Origin: Purpureocillium takamizusanense
Lineage: Eukaryota > Ascomycota > Sordariomycetes > Hypocreales > Ophiocordycipitaceae
Direction of reading: 5' to 3'
Assembly: GCF_022605165.1 (NCBI RefSeq)
Contig: NC_063071.1
Coordinates: 1,736,001-1,800,000 of the forward strand
Length of the DNA stretch: 64,000 nt
A program made the position numbers and the translations under genes. The notes below the pieces were generated by a model. It had not been told where the DNA came from. It did no database searches and saw nothing but the letters and a program-made list of their open reading frames with translations. Of the stretch, positions 53,766 through 64,000 are shown piece by piece (the first letter of the stretch is position 1; each line of letters starts with the position of its first letter).

Positions 53766-54551
53766 TCGACACGGGCGGACAGCCAAGATACAATGTGCTC
53801 TGTGCGTGTCGTCGAACCCTCTCACGCGCGCCCCGCGGGCGTCCCACAGGCCTGGAAGTCAAAGCATCTACTGCGCCCTGCCACGGCTCTCTGGTAGAAT
53901 CTATTCTTTCCCTCTCCCTTGCTGTCGTCAGTGCTCAATGGCAGTCCGCCCGTCGTCGTCGTCGTCGTCGGCCTTGTCTCATGCTCCATCACCAGCGCGG
54001 CCACGAGGGAATTTCCTTTCTCATCCCTTGGACCACACCCCCCTTCCTCTTCTTCAGCCGTCCATTCCCTGGCCAGTGCTGCGGCTGCTGCTGCTGCAGC
54101 GACCATGCCGTCCTGTCGTCACAATATGCACAGCTGCGCGGAAAAGAATTCAAACCCTCCCCCCCTTCCCTCCTCCGCCAAACCCCACCCCCCAAGGCAT
54201 GGACCAAAAAGACGCAGGCAGGGCCAAGTAGGCGAAATCTCTCCCATCCCCGTGACAGGAAAGAACAACAAATGTGGATCTCCCGCGGCAGAGCGAACCT
54301 GGAACACTGCAACATTTTCGTGCTGTGGGGTGGGGGGCCCACGAGGTGGTGAAGGTACGGGTACCTGGGCAGGTGCCAATGTCACTACGTGCGCTTCCTG
54401 GGCTGGGCAAGCCGGGGCCCCTCAAAACACGCAATACGCCTGAGTAGTAATTGGCTTCTTCAGACTCGTCACGGGCGGAGGCGCGCCCGCCATTGCCCCA
54501 GTGCCCCCGATCGCCACCTAAGAACTGACTGAGCTGTCCCATTCTCTTCCA

Positions 54552-54573
54552 TGTGTGTGTGTGTGTGTGTGTG
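54552..54573 (+). repeat. (TG)11 microsatellite
   Basis: Eleven perfect TG units in intergenic DNA. Confidence 0.9.
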
Positions 54574-56290
54574 CCTGTGGATGGGCCACCAAGGTGCTCG
54601 GAGCGACCAATCACTGCGGCCAGTGTGGTCAAGTCGGAACTTGTCAAATTTTGGCTTCATCGTAGAGAGACAAGGCATGGGTGTCCTTGACCGGGCCACC
54701 TAGCGTCACGAGATGCGCCTTCCGAAGTACGTATGCTGTTTTGGCCCATAGCCACGTGCATGTATGTTAAATATCGTCATCTCCATCATCTCTGTCGAGG
54801 TCGGTCAGCTGGTAGTTACCTGCCCGGCCCTGCCTCCGTCGTCGCGGTGTTCTGCGTCATGTCACCGAAGCGACGAAGGAGCAAGAGAGACACACGACTG
54901 CCGGCCGCCCACCAGCAAGCAAAAAAGGGGCGGTTCCTTGACGACATGTTGTGGCTGGTATCCCCCACCACACGTCGAATTTCTCATCGACGTCGATCAC
55001 ACCGGCCCCCTCCCCCACCAGCAGCACCAGCAGCGAAGAATAGCGGCTGCACTTCCGTCGCAACTACCGTCCGCTAGCGAAACAACAAAGAATTGCCCAC
55101 ACACAACAAACTACGACATCCGTTCGCGCGCACGACCCCCGATGGCCCCAACGCCGAGCCCGGAGGCCACGGGTCGACAGGAGGCGGGCCTCACCCTGAC
55201 CCAACCCAATCAGGCCGCCGACCGATTTCTTTGCTCCGCGGACGGAGGCCGGAGTCCGCCTCGGTAAGTCTCGGACCCGCCCCGCATGCACCGTTGGGAA
55301 AGGCTTGGAGTAAGGAGAGGACGGAAGGGGGGGGTGTTGGGTCTAAGGGTTGTAGGTACCTACAGTGATTCTATTGGCACGTTTTATACTACAGTACTAC
55401 TACTACAATTGTTCAGAGGCAAAGGGCGAGGCAGAGAGGGATGGCGCGCCGTTCTCATGCTTATTGCCACAAAGGGGCTCAAAACGACGCCCGCGTGGCT
55501 GCTCCGGCCGCTCAGCTGGATAATGCCCAATATTGGATGCCATGGCACCAACAACAAAAACATTGCCGCTGCGGCGGCACCGGCTGCCTTTTTGGCGCCG
55601 CCGCTTCCGGGGCGTTTAATCAGCTTCGATTGGACCATGGTCAAAGAGTCCGGTTTGTTGCCGCTGGGGCCGTGGGCGCAGCGGCATGTTGCCGCCAATC
55701 GTTAGGAAGTACGTATACTCTACGGACGGATGGGATGGGCCATGGTGATCGCCCGCCACGATCCCATGGAAAAGACACGTCTCAACGTTCAGGTACCTTT
55801 TCCCCCCACCCGGCACGTTTCTTAGCTCCAGGATGGCCACCCACACCTCCCTCCCCTGTGTGCGCATCAAGGAAAAAAAGAGAAGCCACAATTCTCGCTG
55901 CAAGTGTCGGATGCGGGAAAACGATTTGGCACAACTCCCCGCGGGACGCGGTTTTGACGGGGCGGCCCCATATACGTTCAAAGTTCATGCGTCAGAACCC
56001 ATCGTGACCAGCCGGCTTCCCCAAACAAGTCTATAGTAAGTATATACCACGTAACTTACAAAGTACCTATGCTAACAAAACCTACTGTAGTCTGCGCTTC
56101 GTGGGCCCTCCCCTCCTCTGGCTGCTCGTGCGCTCGCACGGAAAAAGAATGCCCAAGCTCCGGCGGCCCCATCCCCGACTCCGGGAGAGCCTCGTTGAAG
56201 ATGGAAGGCAGCCGGTGGGGAATCGGGGCCCCGAGTCCGCACTCCGGACCTCCCCACAGGTTCCCCGCAAGCCGCGAGCCGCGTCGGGAT

Positions 56291-56330
56291 GCGTGTGTGT
56301 GTGTGCGCGTGTGTGTGTGTGTGTGCTGTG
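56291..56330 (+). repeat. GT-rich microsatellite
   Basis: Imperfect GT repeat interrupted by GCGC, intergenic. Confidence 0.8.
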
Positions 56331-58020
56331 CCTGTGCCGCTGTCTGTTTCATTACCGTCGCGAGATCTGCGCGCCGTGCAGCCGCAAGCGCGCAAGCGCA
56401 GCAATACCAGACTACCCTGTACACCCCCCCGGTAAGCGCGCGCACATCGCCGCTCGGTCTGCGAGCACCGCCGTCGTAAGACCGATGCTCGGAGGGAGTT
56501 AACGGCGATGCGAGCATACCGCCGAGCTTCCCCCTGGACACACCGCGCAGCACCACCACCATGGACACACCACACACCACCACCAAATTAAGACATATCC
56601 CGTAGAGTACTGTATCGCTCTGCTGTAACACCGCCCGGGGGAAGGCGCCTAGGGGATCGTTTGTTGCCCGCGTATGTTGCCTTGCAGAAATTGTTGACCT
56701 TCTTTTCTCACCACTTTTCCCAACCCCTCCCCCGTGTCATTCTCATCTTTGCATCTCACCTTACCCTCGAACTCTTCGTCATCAGCATCAGCAGCAGCAT
56801 CACGAGCAAGAGGGTACGATCAAGACAGGGGGCGGGAAAACCGCGCAACATTTTCGGCCCCCTCGTCTCATTTGATGCGGAACGAAGCTCGTGATCGACT
56901 AGAAATCAAAGAGCGCCTTGTCCAAACGCGAACGCGGCGTACGGGCTCTGTGCATCGCAGCCCAACGACACCGGCCAGCAACTCAGTGAGGCAGTCAGCC
57001 AGCATCGGATCCGACGATCATACGCCAGCCGCCCTCGCTTCCGATCCGCCGCTCGCGACACACATCCGCAGAGAGCGGATCCGATGATCCCCGTCCCTCC
57101 ATTATGGCATCACCTATCGTTCCCCTTCTCCGGGTTCTCCCACACTGGTTCCCCCCCTCCCGCCTTTCTTTCCTAGGAGGGGCTTATACCATCCGGTCCA
57201 CCAACCCTTTCCGGGTTCCCACACCCACCGTCGTGTTCGTCGGTGCCTTGCCGAGCGGCGAGTGGGATAGGCAGGAAGGGGAGGGTGTCATCAAGGGAGT
57301 TCCCGCCCCCAGACTCTCGGCATCCCGTTCATTTTCCTCGCCGGACCTCGCTACTGGGGCCCGGCACCCATCGTCGGCACCGAGCTTCGCTTCATGGCCC
57401 CGCTCACCGACACCGGCCCATCGGCACTCCTGCTCTCATCTCACGCCTTCCGGTCTGCGTCTTCGCATACGAGCTCCGGCCACCCCGTCTGCTTGTTGAT
57501 GACCATAGCCTCGAGCCCTACGGGCTGTCACACCACAAAGCTCACTCCCACTTCGCACGGGCGATACCCTCTCACCGTAAAACGTCAGAAAGAGCCTACA
57601 GTACCAAAGTCCGAGTGGACCCATGTTACCTCACTTGACCGGCTTGTCAAGCCGCTCATGCCCGCTCACATTGTTGGTGTGTTCAGGACCAGGCTTTCAC
57701 TCATTTTCACGCATGTCAGTCGGCATCATCGAAAACGGCACTGTCTTGTTGCATTCTGTCTGTCCCTGGCATATGCCAAGAATCGCTGAAATTATACCAG
57801 CTGAGTGCAAGCCGCACATCGTCTGACCGTGGCTAACGAGTGTATCTAGCGCAGCTTTACCCAGAACGAAACCGCTGCTTGTCGGTGACCGACTCTTGCC
57901 GGAGCAAGGCAGCGCAGCTTTCAACCATAAAACGCCATCCCTCCCATATGCTCATCACAATTATCCCTTTTCACAGGCTCGTCAATGTGGTCGTGGGCAG
58001 TAGTCCTAGCTTCATGAACC

Positions 58021-60653
58021 TCACAGATGAGACTCCTTCTCCTTCCTCAGCATAGAAGGGCCCTTGTGCTCTTGCGAGCACGTGGCGCAGAGGTGACGCC
58101 CAGGGTCGGAGAAGCAAGCAGGGTCATAGATGCGCTGCTTGATATACGTCGTGAGCGCGACGTCACCCCACTCCTCCCACTCTGCCCACAGGGAATCGGG
58201 CAGCTCCGAGACGCCGTCGCGACGAGCCGCCTTCATCACCTCTCGCGCCACGACAATGCTTGCGTCACGCACACGCTCGATTCTGGGGTAGATGAGGCCC
58301 TTGTGGATCTCGTCCGCATTGAGGGTGCCTGAAAGAGCTTCTGCAGACATGTAGACCATGTCGTCGGTGACGCGCGAGGCTTTGGAAAGGATGGCACCCA
58401 GACCCAGACCAGGGAACACATAGACGTTGTTGCCCTGGTTAGGGTGGTATGTGACCGATCCAGCCTCTCCACCAACCTTCAAGCTGAAGGACTGGAATGG
58501 GGAGCCCGAGGCGAAGATGACAGTACCGTCAGTCCATTGCACGGCCTGCTCAAACGTGCACTCAGCCTTGGTCAAAGGATTACTGAGCGGGAACAGGATA
58601 GGACGGCGACCCATGCCGCCGGCGTCCACGGAAGCCTTCAGAGCGCGCACCACTGATTCGGTGAAGACGCCAAAGGTGGCGGTCAAGCCAACTAGCGCGC
58701 TGGGCTTGACGTACTCGATGACCTCTTCCAGGGTGCGGAACTGATGGCCGTTGTTGTCGTGGCGAGCGAAATACTTCTTGTGCTCAGCAAGCTTGTCACC
58801 ACGGTCCTTAGTGACAAGACCCTTGGTGTCGACAAGCCAGAACTTGTCGCGAGCCTCAGCTTCTGAGAGACCCCTACGAGTGTAGTATTCAACGAGCTGC
58901 TTGGCCACGCCAACGCCGGCTGAGCCGGCACCCATGAAGACCAGACGCTGCTCCTCCAGGGGAACACCGGATAGGTTCACAGCGCCAATATAACTATAGT
59001 CATGTCAGTAAATAAAGGGAAAGGCCTGGCACCCGTGACTTGAATCGTTCAAGTGAACTTACCCGCCTAGGACGACAGCGCCAGTACCTTGGATATCGTC
59101 ATTGAAGCACCTGTGGGTGTTTCTGTAACGGTCCAAGTAGTTGAAGGCTTTCTCGCTCTCGAAATCCTCAAACTGGACAACCATTTCGGGATAGACGTCC
59201 TTGACTGCCTCCATGAACTCGTCCATGAACGCCTGCTGGTCGGCCTTGGAGACGCGCTTTTGGCGTAGACCAAGATACAGAGGGTCCTGCAGATTCGTTT
59301 CGTTGTCCGTGCCGCAGTCCAGAACAATGGGCAGTGTCTTCTCCGGGTGGATACCAGCGGCAGCGGTATACAGAGACAGCTTACCGATCTACACAGCACT
59401 GTCAGCCACGCAACGTTCCGTCGACGTATCGCATCTCTTGGCCACGGCTAGGGGGGGCAACGGGGGTAACGGATGGTGCGCAATTAACTTACCGAAATAC
59501 CGACGCCGTTGACGCCCAAGTCTCCCAGACCTAAGATACGGGAACCGTCCGTGACAACGCAGATCTCAGGGTTGGGGCAAGGCCAATTCCTGAGCATCGT
59601 GCGAATCGACTTGCGCTGCTTAATGGAGATATACAGGGCCTCGGGGCGCGTGTACAAGGTCGAATATTGCAGGCAGACGTCGCCAATCGTCGGGGTATAG
59701 ACCAGGGGCATGAGTTCGCGAATATTGTCCATGAGCAGGCGATAAAAGAGGTCGGTATTCTGGGCCTTAACCGACGACAGGTAGAGATACTTGTCGATGT
59801 TGGTCTGGCGCGTCTCGATCATCTTCATCGCCCTGGCGCACTGCTGCGTCAGGCTCTCCATGGCGTGCGGCAACAGACCGGTGAGGTTCTTGGCAATACG
59901 CTCGTCGGGGCTAAATGACAGGCCTTAACGCGGTACGAATCGGATGACAAGTCAGCTTGAGGACGAACGATACGCGGCGAGGGATCTGGCCGACGCGATG
60001 CAACAAGACGTACCCTTATTCCATAAGGGCTCGCGGATGACCTGATAGCCGGCGGCCTGCGTGTGCGAGAGATACTCGGTGTCGCGGTGTTGCTGGACCT
60101 CTTGGAAGTGGTCCTGGGCGTACCCACGGTGCTGGTCGAGGGCTGTGAGTCTCATTGCTTCTTGAATTGCGACGACGTCAACAGATGCCATGGGGTTAAA
60201 GTCTGTGAGTCTGCGACGGCCAGAAAGGGACAAGCGCTTATTAGACAGGGACGTGCGAGAGGAGCGGCCAGAGTATACGGACGATGAAGGGGAAGAGGAC
60301 CGAGGGGTTGAAGAGTTGTCGGAACTATCAACGGTGTACGAGTACGAGGCCATGGACATGGCGGTGTTGGGGAGAAACGAGCCGGGCACCGGAGCGGGGA
60401 GTGCCGGTCTCGTTGCAGAAGAGGCAGAGGGCAGTGCGGACTGGTGATGGTGCTGATGCTGATGCAGGGCAGGACCACGAGCGGCAGACAACCTGGACGC
60501 GGACGGGACAAAGGAGGGGCCTTGATGCTGTTGTTGTTCACCAGCAGCAGCGGCGAGCAGACGACGGCGGGACCGACCGTTTATTAACACGCTGGGGGAC
60601 GGTCCGCGGCGGAGGGGAGGCCCGGTCCACATCGCGAGAGCGTGCCGCTGCAT
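58021..60653 (-). CDS. MAE1: NAD-type malic enzyme, probably mitochondrial
   Basis: Malic enzyme oxidatively decarboxylates malate to pyruvate with reduction of NAD(P). Exons are 60653-60014, 59923-59493, 59388-59063 and 58993-58021, giving 789 residues from the first ATG. Family motifs are YTPTIGDVCLQYS (about 290), GLGDLGVNGVGISIGKLSLY (split by an intron), FNDDIQGTGAVVLGG and the dinucleotide fold GAGSAGVGVAKQL, followed by FPLSNPLTKAECT and FASGSPFQ. The N-terminus (MQRHALAMWTGPPLRRG, then RSRRRLLAAAAG) is Arg/Ala-rich and free of acids, as expected for a mitochondrial presequence. Yeast Mae1 is 669 residues. A second candidate start at 60353 (MASYSYTVDSSD) would give about 689 residues without the presequence. 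Splice site 1 uses an AAG acceptor. NAD rather than NADP preference is inferred from family resemblance. Confidence 0.92.
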
Positions 60654-61746
60654 GGGGGACAGGGGGGAGGCAATCGCTGGGCCACCAAGGGGAGCGGGAA
60701 GGGGGAGGGGATGGCGGGCCAGGGGAACGGAGAGACGGGGAAGCAACCAGGGCGTGTCGGAGGATAGACTGACAGGTTTGCTTGGTGCGCGCCTGGTGTA
60801 GGCGGACTGGTTTCAGATGCTGGCAGCAACAGAGGATGCCAGCCCAGAGTGCGATGGAGGAGGGCGCGAGGGTGAGAGCGAGAAGGAGGAGGAGTAGGAA
60901 TAGGAGGAAGAGTGGAGAGAAAATGTTTGGAGGAAGAAGGAGCGCAAGAGGCGGACGGAACGGCGAGATGAGTGAATATGGGATGGGGGTGAGAGGAAGC
61001 GAAGCGATCCCGAGCCAAGGTAGGTAGTTTGGAGGTATGAATACAGTCGAGTACTGGATGAGGTACCGGGTACTTGAGTCGGAACAAAATGAGCCCAAGT
61101 GCAGGCTGGTCCGGGTGCAAGCCAATACGAGCGCCGCTGAAGAAGCAGGCTGGTAGAGCCGCGTCCAATGAAGTGAGTGGTACTATTGTGGTTGAGGGCC
61201 GGAGCAGGCGGAGGGCCAACTGCGATGGAAGGGGCCGTTTCGAGAGAGGCGTGTTGCCGGCGCAGGGGCAGCGGCGTGTTGCGCTCGGCGGACGACGACG
61301 GAGGTGGACGGGTGAAGTTGGAGAGGGCCAAAGCAGAGCAGAGCCAATGCCGGGAGCACCAACGGCGGGAAAAAGACGTGCCCAGGCAGTGGTTACGTCT
61401 GTGGGGTTGGTGGGTGTGAGTGCGATTACTGTACCGCGGCGTGAGCGGCGCGCGCGGCCGTGCGTGTGGCTGCCCCGACTTTCTCCAACAGTTGGAGAAG
61501 AAGCTGGAAGCGTTTCCAATTTGCTTCGTGGCCGAAGCTCGGCAGCTGTGGTAACGGGAGAGACGACGGATGGGGCCTGGCGTTGGACGTGAGCCCCAGA
61601 AGTCAAGGGGCGGCCGGGTGGGTGCTGCTGCTACTTGGTACGTAGATCGTAGACGGCGCGCGACGGAGGCGAGCGGCCGGTCCCAAGTCGGCGCCACTGG
61701 GGATGTGACCGACACCGGGGGGGGAGGCGCGCGAGGCTCCGTCGAA

Positions 61747-61774
61747 TGCCTGCCTGCCTGCCTGCCTGCTTGCC
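61747..61774 (+). repeat. (TGCC)n tetranucleotide repeat
   Basis: About six TGCC units, the last imperfect, in the distal upstream region of the malic enzyme gene. Confidence 0.85.
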
Positions 61775-62309
61775 TCAAAAAGGCGGCGCGTACAGAACTC
61801 GTCCCTTTGCCCAGGGCCTCTCGTCGGTGTAGCACAGAAGAGAGGAACGCACCACAGGTACTTCGTTCCGGGGGAGCCCTCTTTTTTTTTTCTCTCTCCC
61901 TGCGCGTTCCGCCGGGAAAAATCGCAGGCCAAACAAGGGCAGCGGGTTGGGAGGATGGGGACGGTGGCCGGTGCGCGCGGCGGCGGGTTCAACAACACGC
62001 GGCGGCCAAGTGCTGGACGGGCTGTGCTTCTTGCATGCTTGCTGTCCGCGTGTACGAAAGGGGAAGCCAGCTCTTCCTTTTTGTTTGGTTCACTTCATTT
62101 CAATGGGAGAAACTCTCGGGCGCAGCGCGTATGGACGCAAAATTTTTGTTGGGAGCCACCAAAAAAAATCGTCTTTGCTTTGGGAAAGCAACAGGCGGGC
62201 TGAACCTGCGACGACGAATAGACGCCTCGACGATGGACGACATCCACAACAAGTACGCTATACGTGAGAGGCCCTACGCCCATGCGGCAGTGCGCGGGTA
62301 GCGTGGGCA

Positions 62310-62515
62310 CGGGGCACAAGTAGAGTACGAGTAAAGTAACACAAGAATGCACGTCATGTACATAGAGGCAGGGTTGGCGCCTAGGTAGTACCATGCGAGG
62401 CCGGGTACAGTCCGGTACTCGGGACTCCGTACCACGGAGGGCTGGCGGTTTCCTCACTTTGGAGGGCAAGTAACTACCAGTGTACTACGTACATGAGTAG
62501 CTGTACTGCTCAAGT
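62310..62515. repeat. TAC/GTA-rich word island
   Basis: Repeated words (AGAGTACGAGTAAAGTA, TAGGTAGTACC, GTACAGTCCGGTACTC, GTGTACTACGTACATGAGTAG) occupy about 200 bp of intergenic DNA. Confidence 0.45.
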
Positions 62516-64000
62516 ATAAGGCAGGAAACGATACGACATCCAGGCTCCATCCTTCCTTCCCGCGCGCTCGGCCTTGCCTGCCTTGCCAACAAGAAAGCTG
62601 ACCGACCACCTGAACCTGCGTGCCTCGCCTGCGGCTGCTTCCAGTTTAGAAATGTGCCCCTGCCGTGGCTCCTTGACCGAGGCAAGCGCAGCCCGGCCAC
62701 GCCGCCACCCCCGAGGCCTGCAGCCTGCAGGTGGCCCTGGGGGTGCTTGCCTCGGCGGGGCTGCAATTCGCTGGACCGTCTGAAGGTTTTCCCTGCGCTG
62801 CCTCAAAGGAGGCATCCATCCCGTCACGAAGGGAGGGCTGGAGCCCACGGCATCCATCCGAGCGGCCTGCTCCTGCATTTGCTGTTCTGTGCGCGTGCGT
62901 TTTTGGTGGCCTCTGTTCCACCACCCTCCTCCTCCTTTGCAGGGCCCCATGCCACTGCTGGCGCTGCTACTGCTACCGCTGCCGCTACAGCCGCCGCCGC
63001 CGCCGCCGTCGCCAGGCGCCATCTCCACCGCCGAAGCCGCCCCTGATGACTCCAGCTCCCGAGGGGCAGGGCCGACGGACACCAGGGCCCTGTTCTTTTG
63101 GGCCTCTCCAATTTTGCCAACCATTCTTCCATTATTGCCGATTCCTTCATGAATGGATCCTCAGCTGGAAGAACTATTTCTGTTAGTCAACCGTTGCGTC
63201 GGACCTCCCATCAAGAGTGGGGACGAAGGGACACACTCGAGATTCCAGAAGCTGCAAAACAATGCACCGAGGGCCCACGCAAGAAGATCGAATCCTAGCA
63301 CTACTGGTTGGGTGCCCCAGCGCCTCCGATTCATCGAAGAGCGGGACCTACCCAACGACGGCGACGACGACGATGTCCGTAATGACACAGGAACGATAGC
63401 GATCCCTTGGCGCTGAGACATGTTCTCGGCAATCCGCTGCCGTAGAGTCGCATCACAGCCCAGAGAGCGAGCCCCCTTTGCGTGCCAACGTTTATTGTCG
63501 ACAACCCGGCTAGCCCGCTCATTCGAGCATCAACCGGTCAGTCATCAGTCTCCTGTGTGACGGTCAGACAGACTTGTCAGTCAAAGGCGGTTCGGGGCGG
63601 TGGAGGTGTCGCATCGTCGTCCCGCCTGCACGATGAACCCTGGCTGCTCCACTGCCACAAGGAACAAGGGGCCCCATGGTACATGGCCCCAGATCCCAGA
63701 CACAACCGGGAGGCTTCGGAACTTTGGGTAGCAGCAGCTCCATCCTGGCCATGGCTTGCCAAGACTGCTCATCTTGGTGCTGCGTGGCAGTCTCAGTGTC
63801 GCGTGGGGTGCAAATCGTTGGTGTCATCCAACTCTTGTTGGGCCCCTTGATGCTCTCGTCACCCGTTGCTCGAAAACTGCTGCTGTTTAACTCGCCAAGC
63901 CGGTCGAGCGCCTTGCGCTTCGCAAACTGCCACGATTGTCCGAGAGCTCATATCCTCGCTTGAACAGGCCATTCTCGCGCGACACCCATCGTCAATGCCC

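Larger units (their letters stand above)
51570..58020. other. 6.45 kb gene-empty region
   Basis: No open frame in either direction shows a recognisable domain or consistent splice structure. The left end should hold the promoter of the Ctf1-like gene. The stretch contains (CCAT)n near 52845-52870, (TG)11 at 54552-54573, a GT-rich tract at 56291-56330 and several TAC/GTA-rich islands. Open frames at about 57104-57640 are proline/serine-rich and unassigned. Confidence 0.45.
60654..64000 (-). other. 3.35 kb region upstream of the malic enzyme gene
   Basis: The first 400 bp read as a CT-rich leader and promoter on the minus strand, which also leaves two long but low-information open frames there. 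A TGCC repeat lies at 61747-61774 and a TAC-rich island at about 62310-62515. A minus-strand ATG frame at 62510-63124 (204 codons, Gly/Ser-rich, no domain) is the only gene-like candidate, and I do not consider it supported. Confidence 0.45.

Noticed and set aside
57104..57640. Overlapping plus-strand frames of about 131 codons each
   Set aside because: Pro/Ser/Arg-rich in all three frames, with no domain. This is typical of GC-rich non-coding DNA with few stops.
60584..61835. Two 340-codon minus-strand frames upstream of the malic enzyme start
   Set aside because: This is a CT-rich leader and promoter, low in stop codons. The products are compositionally biased, and neither gives a natural extension of the enzyme.
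62510..63124. Minus-strand ATG frame of 204 codons, Gly/Ser-rich
   Set aside because: No recognisable domain, a compositionally driven poly-Gly stretch, and no supporting context. Kept as a possibility only.
63280..63310. B-box-like word GATCGAATCC
   Set aside because: No A box or cloverleaf-forming sequence at the right distance upstream.

Overview
The window is eukaryotic, from a filamentous ascomycete. Genes are broken by short GT-AG introns (mostly 53-105 nt), third codon positions are GC-rich, and the recognisable proteins are typical of Pezizomycotina: a Zn2Cys6 factor of the Ctf1/FarA-FarB type, a fungal GT2 glycosyltransferase, Sac3, Ltv1, Lsg1 and Cbf5. Protein character suggests Sordariomycetes, probably Hypocreales, but that is inference. 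I found no tRNA, rRNA, CRISPR array or intact transposon.

Layout. 613-1846 (+) is a derlin. It converges on 2033-3732 (-), the first of three paralogous cysteine-rich single-pass membrane proteins (CRM1). After a 5.7 kb gap, 9431-12778 (+) is an Nta1-type amidase with a very long disordered tail. CRM2 (14987-16527, +), CBF5 (17078-18733, +) and CRM3 (20810-23191, +) follow in a microsatellite-dense stretch. SAC3 (23749-28110, -) and LTV1 (28649-29940, -) are followed by divergent LSG1 (30342-32363, +). A GT2 glycosyltransferase (32707-35639, -), a membrane-anchored GH16 protein (39373-41313, +), a single-exon GAR-domain protein (42131-44773, -), a Ctf1-like transcription factor (47505-51569, -) and an NAD-type malic enzyme (58021-60653, -) complete the set. 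About half of the window is gene-free intergenic DNA with simple repeats and TAC/GTA-rich word islands.

How they fit together. CBF5, LTV1 and LSG1 all serve ribosome biogenesis (rRNA pseudouridylation, 40S maturation, 60S maturation). LTV1 and LSG1 share a 401 bp divergent promoter, and AAAATTT-core (RRPE-like) words lie upstream of all three. GT2 and GH16 point to cell-wall or surface polysaccharide work. The derlin serves ER quality control, and Sac3 serves mRNA export. The Ctf1-like factor (fatty-acid/cutin response) and malic enzyme could belong to lipid and carbon metabolism, but nothing in the sequence links them directly.

The most novel feature is the CRM trio. All three have a signal peptide, exactly 12 cysteines in the ectodomain, one transmembrane helix and a long divergent cytoplasmic tail. 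The ectodomain reads as two copies of a six-cysteine module. A phase-1 intron sits 8-9 residues before the last cysteine of each copy, in all three genes. This looks like an exon-duplicated extracellular module in a small family of candidate surface receptors or wall sensors. Exon coordinates below were derived by hand from splice signals, frame and paralogue or family agreement; no transcript data were available.
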